From an uncultured Oscillospiraceae bacterium (GTDB taxonomy: Bacteria; Bacillota_A; Clostridia; Oscillospirales; Oscillospiraceae), in NCBI GenBank assembly GCA_947631215.1, contig CANRKN010000078.1:1-9625 (forward strand): a DNA stretch of 9,625 nt, read 5' to 3'. This document shows positions 1 through 6,755 of the stretch, piece after piece (position 1 is the stretch's first letter; each line of letters begins with the position of its first letter). Position numbers and translations under genes: made by a program. The notes below the pieces were generated by a model. The model had not been told where the DNA came from. It saw nothing but the letters and a program-made list of their open reading frames with translations, and made no database searches.

Positions 1-1772
1 GTGGCCAGCTTGCCGTCCTCGCCCACATAGTACCAGTTGCCGGCCCACTTGGAAGCGCCGTCCACGTTGCCGACCCAGTAGCCGGACACGAGCTTGTTGT
101 TCTTGTAGAAGTAGATGTCGCCGGTGGTCTCATTCTCGACCCAGCCGGTGCCGGACTTGGGCGCCGCGGGGATCTCGGGTGTCGGGGTGGGCTCGGGCTC
201 GGCGCCGATCTCGGCGAACGCATAGCCAGGCACCCCGCCGTACTGTTCGGCCTCCTTGTTCTGCTCCTCCACGAATTTCTCCGCCGTGGAGCCGGCATAG
301 CCGTGGATGGTCACCACATGGCTGCTTTCCGCCATGGCCCGGCCCAGTTCGCACTCGGGGTTGCGGATGGTGATGTCGGTCAGAGCGCTGCAGCGGGCGA
401 AAGCGGCCACGCCGATGGAGGTGACGGAAGCGGGCACGTCCACGCTCTTCAGCTTTTCGCAGAGCATGAACGCATTGTAGCCGATACTGGTGACGCCGTC
501 GGCGATGGTGACGGACTCCAGGCCCGTGCAGGAGCCGAAGGCGTTGAGGCCGATCTCTTCGACGGTGCCGGCGATGGAGGCGCTGACCACGGTGGTGCAG
601 TCATAGAACGCAAACTCGCCGATATGGGTGACGCCGCTCTCCACCACGACCTTCTTGATGGAGTGGAACAGTTCGCGGGACTGGGCCCAGGGAGCATCGC
701 CCTCAGACTCGTAATCATCCATGGCGCCGGTGCCGGCGATGGTGAGGGTGCCGTCCCCGGACAGGGACCAGGTCACGTTCTCGCCGCATTCGCCGCTGGT
801 GCTCGGGGCGGGCTTGGGCTCCTCCTCGCCGATCACGACGAACGCAAAGGGCAGGGTGCCGTCAAAGTATTCGCTTTCCGCGGCCTCCTTGTTCTGCTCC
901 TCCACATATTTCTCCGCCGTGGAGCCGGTATAGCCGTGGATGGTCACGACCTCGCTGCTGGACACGAGGCCCATATGATCGATCGCATCAGGGTCCACAG
1001 CCTTGGCCAGCTCGCACTGGGGGTTGCGGATGGTGATGTCGGTCATAAAGAAGCAGGCCATGAAAGCGCCCTCATAGATCACGGTGACGGAGCTGGGGAT
1101 GTCCACTTCGGTCAGCTCCCGGTCATAGCCAAACGCGAAGCTCCCGATGGTCTCGACGCCCTCACCGATGGTGACGCTGGCCAGTGACTGGTTGCGATCG
1201 AACGCGGAAGCGCCGATGGAGGTGACACTCCCGGGGATGGTGACGCTGGTGAGGCCGCAGCTCTCGAACGCGTAATCGCCGATGGAGGTGACGGTGTCGG
1301 GGATGACGACGCTCTCCGCGTAATAGCAGCAATAAAAGGCAAAGTCGCCGATGGCGGTGACGCCGCTCTCGATCGCGATCTTCGTGATGTTCTTGGACAG
1401 CGAATCATCCGACTCAAGTTCCGCCCAGGGAGCAAACTCCTGGAGTTTCTCGCCGTCACTGAACGGGTAATAGTCCTTCATGGGACCGGTGCCGGAGATG
1501 GTGAGGGTGCCGTCGGCATAGGCCCAGGTCACATTCTCGCCGCAGGTGCCGCTGGCGGCGGCCGCCGCGGGCGCGGGCTCGTCGGCGGGCTCAACGGCCG
1601 CAGGCACAGGCTCCTCCACCGGGGCCTCGGGCTCCTCGGCCACGGGGGCAACGGGGGCTTCCTCCCGGACAGCGGGGGCCTCGGCCTCGAACTCGTCCGC
1701 CGCGAAGGCGGGGGCGCCCAGGGCGAAGGCCATGACCAGCGCCAGGAGCAGGGACAGAACGCGCTTATTCAT
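1..1772 (-). CDS. Secreted BspA-like leucine-rich-repeat surface protein with wall-binding-type repeat (3' end off window)
   Basis: At least 590 residues are visible and no stop is reached before the window edge. Residues 1-24 form a signal peptide (MNKR, then a hydrophobic run ending PAFA before ADE). Residues 25-73 are a low-complexity Ala/Pro/Glu linker. Two LRR_5 modules follow, at about 74-315 and 326-523. Each opens with the family signature SG-x-CGENVTW and DGTLTI-x-GTG, continues with repeats of the type GVTSIG-x-x-AF and S-V-T-I-P, and closes with the TIRNP-x-CEL and VVTIHGY-x-GSTAEK blocks. From about 541 an aromatic Gly-rich repeat (GTGWVE, YFYKNNKLVSGYW, GNWYYVGEDGKLA) resembles choline/cell-wall-binding repeats, suggesting non-covalent wall attachment. 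ATG start at 1772 is set by an AGGAGG at 1782-1787, 9 nt away. Such proteins are generally adhesins or surface binding proteins; the ligand cannot be told. It is divergent from an XRE regulator. Confidence 0.9.
   Translation of the reverse strand, partial: MNKRVLSLLLALVMAFALGAPAFAADEFEAEAPAVREEAPVAPVAEEPEAPVEEPVPAAVEPADEPAPAAAAASGTCGENVTWAYADGTLTISGTGPMKDYYPFSDGEKLQEFAPWAELESDDSLSKNITKIAIESGVTAIGDFAFYCCYYAESVVIPDTVTSIGDYAFESCGLTSVTIPGSVTSIGASAFDRNQSLASVTIGEGVETIGSFAFGYDRELTEVDIPSSVTVIYEGAFMACFFMTDITIRNPQCELAKAVDPDAIDHMGLVSSSEVVTIHGYTGSTAEKYVEEQNKEAAESEYFDGTLPFAFVVIGEEEPKPAPSTSGECGENVTWSLSGDGTLTIAGTGAMDDYESEGDAPWAQSRELFHSIKKVVVESGVTHIGEFAFYDCTTVVSASIAGTVEEIGLNAFGSCTGLESVTIADGVTSIGYNAFMLCEKLKSVDVPASVTSIGVAAFARCSALTDITIRNPECELGRAMAESSHVVTIHGYAGSTAEKFVEEQNKEAEQYGGVPGYAFAEIGAEPEPTPTPEIPAAPKSGTGWVENETTGDIYFYKNNKLVSGYWVGNVDGASKWAGNWYYVGEDGKLA
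204..1553 (-). repeat. Tandem duplication of LRR_5 module inside the surface protein gene
   Basis: Two related modules, 828-1553 and 204-797, encode the same order of elements. Most of their length is diverged, but the module 3' ends are almost identical as DNA: 249-317 versus 882-950 match at 65 of 69 positions, and 346-382 versus 1009-1045 match at 35 of 37. Shorter near-identical runs encoding VTSIG (core cgccgatggaggtgac) recur at about 411, 1214 and 1278. This fits internal duplication followed by recombination or conversion. Confidence 0.8.
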
Positions 1773-1781
1773 GTTTACTTT

Positions 1782-1787
1782 CCTCCT
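1782..1787 (-). promoter_or_regulatory. Ribosome binding site of the LRR surface protein
   Basis: Minus-strand AGGAGG lies 9 nt before the ATG at 1772. It is a full-strength Shine-Dalgarno match and fixes the start codon ahead of a good signal peptide. Confidence 0.8.
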
Positions 1788-1821
1788 ATGTTATCGTGGG
1801 ATATTCACCCATTGTTCACCC

Positions 1822-1850
1822 ATTATATCTGTATTTCAGATAAAAATCAA
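1822..1850 (-). promoter_or_regulatory. Sigma-A-type promoter of the LRR surface protein gene
   Basis: On the minus strand TTGATT (1850-1845) and TATAAT (1827-1822) are separated by exactly 17 bp. Transcription would start near 1815, giving a leader of about 43 nt with the ribosome binding site at its end. An inverted repeat of TATCTG/CAGATA fills the spacer and touches the -10 box, so the promoter is well placed for repression. A direct repeat, TTCACCCATT at 1804-1813 and 1815-1824 (plus strand), covers the predicted start site. Confidence 0.75.
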
Positions 1851-1866
1851 TATCTGAATTGCAGAT
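1826..1866. promoter_or_regulatory. Candidate operator array: four TATCTG half-sites
   Basis: Two inverted repeats with the same architecture lie in the divergent intergenic region: TATCTG-N5-CAGATA at 1826-1842 and ATCTG-N5-CAGAT at 1852-1866. Their centres are 25 bp apart. The inner half-sites also form a perfect 8-bp dyad, TTCAGATA-N8-TATCTGAA, at 1835-1858. The left palindrome lies between the -35 and -10 of the surface-protein promoter; the right one lies just upstream of that -35 and over the region where the XRE gene's own promoter should be. Assignment to the adjacent XRE regulator is inferred from position and symmetry. Confidence 0.6.
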
Positions 1867-1895
1867 GGCGATAATACCAGTGAGGTGAGTACTTG

Positions 1896-2111
1896 ATGGA
1901 ATATCCCAACATCAAAAATCTGCGGGAGGACCATGACCTGCGCCAGCGGCAGGTGGCCGAGGCGCTGAACGTGAGCCAGAACACATACTCCCAATATGAA
2001 AACGGCGTCATCGAGCTGACGGCGTCCAATCTCATAAAGCTGGCCGATTTTTACGGCGTGAGCGTGGATTACCTCCTGGGCCGGACGAATGACTCTGAAA
2101 TAACGCCCTGA
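1896..2111 (+). CDS. Small XRE-family helix-turn-helix transcriptional regulator
   Basis: This 71-residue protein consists of almost nothing but a Cro/C1-type HTH domain. Residues 4-63 carry the typical pattern: NLREDHDLRQRQVAEALNVS, then QNTYSQYENG (recognition helix and following turn), then LIKLADFYGVSVDYLLGR. It lacks a ligand-binding or peptidase domain, so it is probably a simple dimeric repressor or autoregulator. I chose the ATG at 1896 over the TTG one codon earlier because AGGTGA at 1883-1888 is 7 nt from the ATG but only 4 nt from the TTG. A -10-like GATAAT lies at 1870-1875 without a good -35. It is divergent from the LRR surface protein and shares an intergenic region containing paired inverted repeats, so control of both genes is the likely role. 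No phage or plasmid gene is nearby. Confidence 0.9.
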   Translation: MEYPNIKNLREDHDLRQRQVAEALNVSQNTYSQYENGVIELTASNLIKLADFYGVSVDYLLGRTNDSEITP

Positions 2112-2124
2112 TCCTGCCCTGCCA

Positions 2125-2153
2125 TTGACAACCGGGGCCGCCGGGACTATAAT
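2125..2153 (+). promoter_or_regulatory. Perfect consensus sigma-A promoter for the GtrA-family gene
   Basis: TTGACA (2125-2130) and TATAAT (2148-2153) are both exact consensus hexamers with an ideal 17-bp spacer. The start site would fall near 2160, giving a leader of about 27 nt before the ATG at 2187. The spacer is unusually GC-rich for such a strong-looking promoter. This separates the GtrA-family gene transcriptionally from the XRE gene 5' of it. Confidence 0.85.
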
Positions 2154-2186
2154 GCATACAAATTTTTAAGTATCCGGAGGCGCACC

Positions 2187-2633
2187 ATGGCAAAGCTCTC
2201 GAAGCGGGACAACATCCTGCAGGCCGTGAAGTTCACCCTGTTCTCCATCTCCGCGGGCGTCATCCAGCTGGGCGCGTCGGCGCTGCTGCATGAGCTGACG
2301 CCCCTGCCCGACTGGGCGGACTACCTCATAGGACTGGTGCTGTCGGTGATATGGAACTTCACCCTGAACCGGGAGTTCACCTTCAAATCCGCCAACAACG
2401 TGCCCGTCGCCATGGCGAAGGTGTTCGGCTTCTACTGCGTGTTCACGCCCCTGTCCACGTGGCTGGTGGACTTCCTCACCGGCACGGCGGGCTGGCCCTA
2501 TTACCTCGTCCAGGCGCTGGTCATGATCCTCAACTTCGTCACGGAATTCCTGTTCGACCGGTTCGTGGTGTTCCGGGGCAGCATCAACACCAACGCCCGC
2601 GCCCAGCGGGACGCGGAGAAAAAGGAACAATAA
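2187..2633 (+). CDS. GtrA-family multi-pass membrane protein
   Basis: The 148-residue protein matches the GtrA/DPMS-type family (PF04138-like) in length and layout. There are four predicted membrane segments, at about 11-33, 41-60, 72-96 and 100-122. The family landmarks NFTLNREFTF (after segment 2) and FLFDRFVVFR (end of segment 4) are present. A charged cytoplasmic tail (RAQRDAEKKEQ) ends the protein. GtrA proteins are thought to flip or help transfer undecaprenyl-phosphate-linked sugars for cell-surface glycans. Here no glycosyltransferase or polysaccharide gene is adjacent, so the substrate is unknown. GGAGG at 2176-2180, 6 nt before the ATG, supports the start. It has its own consensus promoter and ends at a strong terminator, so it is probably monocistronic. 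It is convergent with metG. Confidence 0.88.
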   Translation: MAKLSKRDNILQAVKFTLFSISAGVIQLGASALLHELTPLPDWADYLIGLVLSVIWNFTLNREFTFKSANNVPVAMAKVFGFYCVFTPLSTWLVDFLTGTAGWPYYLVQALVMILNFVTEFLFDRFVVFRGSINTNARAQRDAEKKEQ

Positions 2634-2644
2634 AACCGGGCATG

Positions 2645-2678
2645 AAAAGGCCGCATCCCGCGTGGGATGCGGCCTTTT
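2645..2678. terminator. Bidirectional intrinsic terminator between gtrA-like gene and metG
   Basis: A perfect 15-bp stem (AAAAGGCCGCATCCC at 2645-2659 with GGGATGCGGCCTTTT at 2664-2678) closes a 4-nt GCGT loop. Both strands end in a T run, so it can stop the rightward gtrA-like transcript (stop at 2633) and the leftward metG operon (stop at 2789). The repeat element at 2689-2777 separates it from metG. Confidence 0.88.
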
Positions 2679-2688
2679 GCTGCCACTT

Positions 2689-2777
2689 GACGGGCGGTGA
2701 GAACCGGCAGTGTGCCGAATGCGGTTGGTGAGCGAAGCGAACTTTAGCGGTAGGCATACTGTCGGGCTCAGCCGCCC
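2689..2777 (+). repeat. Structured intergenic repeat element, copy A
   Basis: This 89-nt element is also found at 8044-8132 (76 of 89 positions identical). Plus-strand folding by eye gives an outer stem GGGCGG (2692-2697)/CCGCCC (2772-2777), continued by TGAG (2698-2701)/CTCA (2767-2770) across a one-base bulge. An inner 13-bp stem follows: CCGGCAGTGTGCC (2704-2716) with GGCATACTGTCGG (2753-2765). Two pairs in it are G-U in this orientation and would be C-A on the other strand. The enclosed region includes a 30-nt core (2721-2750) identical in both copies and containing GGTGAGCGAAGCGAAC. It lies 11 nt past the metG stop and just before the shared terminator. The family is not recognised. Confidence 0.75.
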
Positions 2778-2788
2778 TGGCACCAGCC

Positions 2789-4765
2789 TTAACACATTTT
2801 CGCTCCAGCCGGTATCTCGTCGGAGACGATGAGCAGGTTCAGCTTCTCCTCGCCCTTTTCCTTATGCACCGCGGAGATGAGCATGCCGTTGGAGTCAAGG
2901 CCCATCATCTTCCGGGGCGGCAGGTTCACGATGGCCACCAGGGTCTTGCCCACGAGCTGATCCGGCTCATACCACTTGGCGATGCCGGAGAGGATCTGCC
3001 GGTCCGTGCCGGTGCCGTCGTCCAAGGTGAAGCGCAGGAGCTTTTCGCTCTTTTTTACGTGTTCGCAGGCCTTCACTTTCACCGCCCGGAAATCGCTTTT
3101 GCAGAAGGTGTCGAAGTCCACATAGTCCGGGCTCTGGGGCTCCAGCTCGATGGCCGGCAGGGCGGCCTTCTTGGCCTCCTCCGCCGCGGCCTCCAGCTCC
3201 TTCACCGCCGCGTCCAGGTCGATGCGGGGGAAGAGGTTCTCCCCCTTTTGGGGGCAGACCGTCTCGGGCAGGGCGCCCCACTTGGCCGCGCTCTCCCAGG
3301 TCCGGGCGGCCTCGGGCGCGCCGATCTGGTCGAAGAGCTTCGTCATGCTGCCCGGCATGAAGGGGGTCAGCAGCACGCCGCAGACGCGGGTGGCCTCCAG
3401 GAGATTGTACATCACATGGGCAAGCCTCGGGCCATTGGCGTCCATGTCCTTGGCCAGGGCCCAGGGGGCGTTCTCGTCGATATACTTGTTGGCCCGCTGG
3501 ATGACCTTGAAGATCTCCTCCAGGGCGTTCTGGAACTGGAAGCGCTCCATCTCGGCCTCATACTTATCCCGCAGGCCGCCGGCCATAGCGATGAGCTCCT
3601 TGTCCGGCTCCGTGGGCGCGGCCCATGTCCCGCTCCCGGCGGGGAGCTGGCCGCCGTAGTACTTGCCCACCATGGCGGTGGTGCGGCTGACGAGATTGCC
3701 CAGGTCGTTGGCCAGGTCCACGTTGATGGTCTGGATCAGGGCCTCGTTGGAGAAGTTGCCGTCGGAGCCGAAGGGGAAGGTGCGCAGGAGGAAGAACCGC
3801 AGGGCGTCCACGCCGAACTTCTCCGCCAGGATATAGGGGTCCACCACATTGCCCTTGGACTTGGACATCTTCCCGCCGTCCAGGAGGAGCCACCCGTGGC
3901 CGTAGACCTTCTTCGGCAGGGGCTCGCCCAGGCTCATGAGCATGGCAGGCCAGATGATGGAGTGGAAGCGGACGATCTCCTTGCCCACGAAGTGCACGTC
4001 CGCGGGCCAGAACTTTTCATAGTCATTATGGGCGTCGTTCATATAGCCCAGGGCGGTGATGTAGTTACTGAGCGCGTCCACCCACACGTACACCACGTGG
4101 CCCGGGTCGAAGTCCACTGGGATGCCCCAGGTGAAGCTGGTGCGGGAAACGCACAGGTCCTCCAGGCCGGGCTTTATGAAGTTGTTGACCATCTCGTTTA
4201 CACGGCTCCGGGGTTCCAGGAAGTCGGTGTTCTCCAGGAGGTCCTGCACCTTATCGGCGTACTTGGACAGGCGGAAGAAGTATGCCTCCTCCTCTGCGTC
4301 GGTGACCTCCCGGCCGCAGTCCGGGCACTTGCCGTCCACAAGCTGGCTCTCGGTCCAGAAGCTCTCGCAGGGCTTGCAGTACTTGCCCTTGTAGGTGCCC
4401 TTGTAGATGTCTCCGTTGTCGTGCATCTTTTTGAAGATGCGCTGGATGGCGGTGATGTGGTAATCGTCGGTGGTGCGGATGAACCGGTCATAGGAGATGT
4501 CCATCAGCTTCCACAGGTCCTTCACTCCCCGGGGCCCCTCCACGATGTTGTCCACGAACTGCTTGGGGGATATTCCCGCCTCCCGGGCCTTGTCCTCGAT
4601 CTTCTGGCCGTGCTCGTCGGTGCCGGTGAGGAACATGACCTCGTCGCCCTTGAGGCGCTTATACCGGGCCATGGCGTCCGTGGCCACGGTGCAGTAGGTG
4701 TGGCCGATGTGGAGCTTGTCGGACGGGTAATAGATGGGGGTCGTGATGTAGAATCTGCCGTTCAC
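2789..4765 (-). CDS. metG: Methionyl-tRNA synthetase with C-terminal tRNA-binding domain
   Basis: This 658-residue class I synthetase charges tRNA-Met in the cytoplasm. The Rossmann catalytic domain has the ATP-binding motif HIGH at 19-22 and KMSKS at 299-303. The connective domain has one CXXC pair at C130/C133 and a second at C147/C150, a single zinc knuckle. An anticodon-binding helical domain covers about 340-510, with NLVSR and the motif ENAPWALAKD. After a Glu/Ala-rich linker (520-545) comes an EMAP/Trbp111-like OB-fold at about 553-658 (SDFRAVKVKACEHV, LPPRKMMGLDSNGMLI), which mediates dimerisation and tRNA binding in many Firmicutes enzymes. The start is GTG, not ATG, with GGAGGAG at 4772-4778 six nt upstream. 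The 31-bp gap to the upstream vanW-like gene leaves no room for a T-box leader, so it is probably translated from a shared transcript. Confidence 0.97.
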   Translation of the reverse strand: MNGRFYITTPIYYPSDKLHIGHTYCTVATDAMARYKRLKGDEVMFLTGTDEHGQKIEDKAREAGISPKQFVDNIVEGPRGVKDLWKLMDISYDRFIRTTDDYHITAIQRIFKKMHDNGDIYKGTYKGKYCKPCESFWTESQLVDGKCPDCGREVTDAEEEAYFFRLSKYADKVQDLLENTDFLEPRSRVNEMVNNFIKPGLEDLCVSRTSFTWGIPVDFDPGHVVYVWVDALSNYITALGYMNDAHNDYEKFWPADVHFVGKEIVRFHSIIWPAMLMSLGEPLPKKVYGHGWLLLDGGKMSKSKGNVVDPYILAEKFGVDALRFFLLRTFPFGSDGNFSNEALIQTINVDLANDLGNLVSRTTAMVGKYYGGQLPAGSGTWAAPTEPDKELIAMAGGLRDKYEAEMERFQFQNALEEIFKVIQRANKYIDENAPWALAKDMDANGPRLAHVMYNLLEATRVCGVLLTPFMPGSMTKLFDQIGAPEAARTWESAAKWGALPETVCPQKGENLFPRIDLDAAVKELEAAAEEAKKAALPAIELEPQSPDYVDFDTFCKSDFRAVKVKACEHVKKSEKLLRFTLDDGTGTDRQILSGIAKWYEPDQLVGKTLVAIVNLPPRKMMGLDSNGMLISAVHKEKGEEKLNLLIVSDEIPAGAKMC

Positions 4766-4796
4766 TGGTATCTCCTCCGTTTTCTTCCTTTGTATC

Positions 4797-6704
4797 TCAT
4801 TCCGCCAGGGGCGTGTCCCCGCCCGTCTCGGGCTGGGTCTCCGGCAGGGGTTCAGGCTGTGTTTCCGGCTGCTGTTCCGGTTGGGGCTCAGGCTGGGTCT
4901 CCGTCTCGGGCGGCGTCACCTGCTCGGGAGGCTGCTCCGGCGGGGGCGTCACGGTCTCCGGGGGCGGCGTCACCGTCTCGGGCGGCGGGGTTACGCTCTC
5001 GGGCGGCTGCTCCGCAGCAGGGGGCGCGGCCGGGGGCTGGGTAGGCGCCGGGGTGGCGGGGGGCGGCGTGGCCGAGGTGGTCTCCTCGGTGGAGGTGGTG
5101 CCCTCCTTGTGGTAGCGGCTGTAGGCCTCGGCGGCGGAGCTTATGAGCCCGCCGTCCTTATTATACACGTTCCGATAGGTCTGGGCATAGTAAAAATCGC
5201 TGTCCTCCCAGGTGTCGGAGGTCATGACGACATAGCTTCCGTCCACATCCGTGCCGTAGATGCGCACGGTCAGGTACCCGCCGGAGACGTAGGCCTCTAT
5301 TTTGATGGGGTACGTTCTATTATTGACGAACTTGAAGTCAGGCCAGCCCCAGCTCACCGTGGCGTCCAGGCCCCGGGGCAGGTAGTACACCGGGAAGTAG
5401 TGGTCGTAGCGGGCGGTGATCAGCAGGTTTGCGTAAAGCGCGCAGTAGTAAAGCGTGGAGCTGCCCTGGCAGATGCCGCCGCCGATGTTCATCACGTGCT
5501 CGCCGTTGGCGTAGGCCCCGGCGGACTGGTAGCCCTTGGCGGCGGTGCGCTCGCCCAGGCACATGTTGTAGTTGAACTCCTCCCCCGGCTGGAGCACCAC
5601 GCCGTTCATGGCCTTGGCGGCCAGGGTTATATTATTGATGCGGGCGGAGCTGGAGCCGGAGAGGCTGGTGCTCTTCTCGCTGAGCACGTCCTGGAACAGC
5701 TGCCCGCTCACGTCCGAGGCCATGACCGCCGGGTCGTCGAAGATATAGGGGATGGTGACGGACGCGCCGGGCGCGGCCTCGTTCCAGAGGCGGGCGGCCT
5801 CGTCTTTATCGATGTGGATGCCCTGCACGCCCTCCTTCACGGTACCGGTCGTCTCATCGTAGACCGCGTCCTCCGGGGCGCGGTACACCGCGTCGTAGAG
5901 GGCGTCCACCAGCTCCTGCACGTCCACGCCGGGGGCCTCTGTCCCCTCGGGCAGCGCCGGCTCCACGGGCGTGACCATGATGGGCGCGGCGTAATCTTCA
6001 TTTACAAACGCCTGCCGCACGGCGGCGCACACCGCGTCCACGTCCACCTGAGCCGCGCCGGTGTTCTTGATGAGCGTGACGGCGTCCTCGCCGTAGCTGG
6101 CCTGGACGATATCGAGCTTTTTATCAACCTCAGCCGCCACCGGCTCCACCAGGGCCCGCAGGGCCTCCATGTCCGGCTCCACGGCCGTCCGCTGGACAGC
6201 GATGTCCACGGGCTTAGCCTCGCAGGCGCGGTAGTCCATGAAGTTCGATAGCAGCGTCCCATCCCGGCCATATTCATAGGCCAGCTTTGCGAAGTCCGCG
6301 CCGTCCTCCGCCTTCAGGCCCAGCTGCTGGGCCGTGACGGTGAGGCTCTCCCCGGTGGGGAAGTTCACGGTGACGGCGGCGTTATCGTACCGCCCGGCCG
6401 GGTCGCCCAGGGCGGCCGCCGCCTCCTGGACCGTCATGCCCCCCACGTTCACCCCGTTCACGGTCACGTTGGGGTAGATGGTGTCCAGCGCCGCCACCTG
6501 GTTTGCGTAGGTGAAGCCCACGGCGAGGCCAATGACCCCCGCCAGGAGCACCACCGCCAAAAGCACCAGGGCCCACATCCATCCGCCGCCCCGCCTTCTG
6601 CGCCGGGGGGCGGGCCGGGGCCTGGCCCCGGACGCACCGGCGTTCGTTCGCCGGCTCTCCTGCCGGACTGTATCTTCAAAGCTCGTATCATTTCTGTCCG
6701 CCAT
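4797..6704 (-). CDS. Membrane-anchored VanW-family cell-wall protein with Pro/Glu-rich C-terminal tail
   Basis: The protein has 635 residues. A basic cytoplasmic N-terminus (Arg-rich, 28-38) precedes one transmembrane helix at about 43-64, so the rest is predicted to be extracytoplasmic. Residues 75-330 resemble the paired putative peptidoglycan-binding (PG_binding_4/YoaR-like) region: VNGVNVGGMTVQEAAAAL near 82-99 is its typical opening. The VanW domain spans about 352-485, with the hallmark LQPGEEFNYN, the block GGGICQGSSTLYYCALYANL (408-427) and the FPVYYLPRGLDATV segment. Residues 541-635 are a disordered Thr/Pro/Glu/Gln tail with tandem VTPPPET units. VanW proteins occur beside vancomycin-resistance genes but are also widespread in Clostridia without resistance; no van genes are here, so a general envelope role is more likely. 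AAGGAGG at 6714-6720 supports the ATG. It sits 51 bp after hemW and 31 bp before metG. Confidence 0.88.
   Translation of the reverse strand: MADRNDTSFEDTVRQESRRTNAGASGARPRPAPRRRRRGGGWMWALVLLAVVLLAGVIGLAVGFTYANQVAALDTIYPNVTVNGVNVGGMTVQEAAAALGDPAGRYDNAAVTVNFPTGESLTVTAQQLGLKAEDGADFAKLAYEYGRDGTLLSNFMDYRACEAKPVDIAVQRTAVEPDMEALRALVEPVAAEVDKKLDIVQASYGEDAVTLIKNTGAAQVDVDAVCAAVRQAFVNEDYAAPIMVTPVEPALPEGTEAPGVDVQELVDALYDAVYRAPEDAVYDETTGTVKEGVQGIHIDKDEAARLWNEAAPGASVTIPYIFDDPAVMASDVSGQLFQDVLSEKSTSLSGSSSARINNITLAAKAMNGVVLQPGEEFNYNMCLGERTAAKGYQSAGAYANGEHVMNIGGGICQGSSTLYYCALYANLLITARYDHYFPVYYLPRGLDATVSWGWPDFKFVNNRTYPIKIEAYVSGGYLTVRIYGTDVDGSYVVMTSDTWEDSDFYYAQTYRNVYNKDGGLISSAAEAYSRYHKEGTTSTEETTSATPPPATPAPTQPPAAPPAAEQPPESVTPPPETVTPPPETVTPPPEQPPEQVTPPETETQPEPQPEQQPETQPEPLPETQPETGGDTPLAE
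4935..5000 (-). repeat. Short tandem repeat encoding VTPPPET units
   Basis: A 21-bp period encodes three successive VTPPPE units at about residues 571-590 of the vanW-like protein, followed by related QPPEQVTPPE and QPE/QPET repeats to the C-terminus. Such repeats can vary in copy number through slippage and lengthen or shorten a wall-spanning stalk. Confidence 0.6.
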
Positions 6705-6755
6705 GGCAAAGCCCCTCCTTATCTCCGTGATAGACGATGCTTTCTCTTATACGCT

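Noticed and set aside
1788..1824. Very short reading frames of 8-10 codons in the LRR gene leader
   Set aside because: They lack a ribosome binding site, and the first one starts at or before the predicted transcription start.
1893..1895. TTG as the start of the XRE regulator
   Set aside because: Only 4 nt from the Shine-Dalgarno sequence, while the next codon is an ATG at a normal 7-nt spacing.
4766..4796. T-box or S-box leader before metG
   Set aside because: The gap is 31 bp and contains only a ribosome binding site; there is no space for either riboswitch.
2864..5044. A 726-codon open frame on the plus strand, longer than metG which it opposes
   Set aside because: It is antisense to metG, whose HIGH, KMSKS, zinc and tRNA-binding motifs are unmistakable. 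The composition (runs of Val, Leu, Gly, His, Ala) is what GC-rich third positions give on the opposite strand, and no ribosome binding site or domain is visible.
4881..6251. Long plus-strand frame opposite the vanW-like gene, and a similar one at 303-1187 opposite the LRR gene
   Set aside because: Low-complexity Gly/Arg/Val/His-rich translations without motifs, explained by codon bias and repeats of the real minus-strand genes.
4797..6704. Vancomycin-resistance function for the VanW-family protein
   Set aside because: No vanRS, vanH, vanA/B-type ligase or vanX is present, and VanW-domain proteins are common in susceptible Clostridia.
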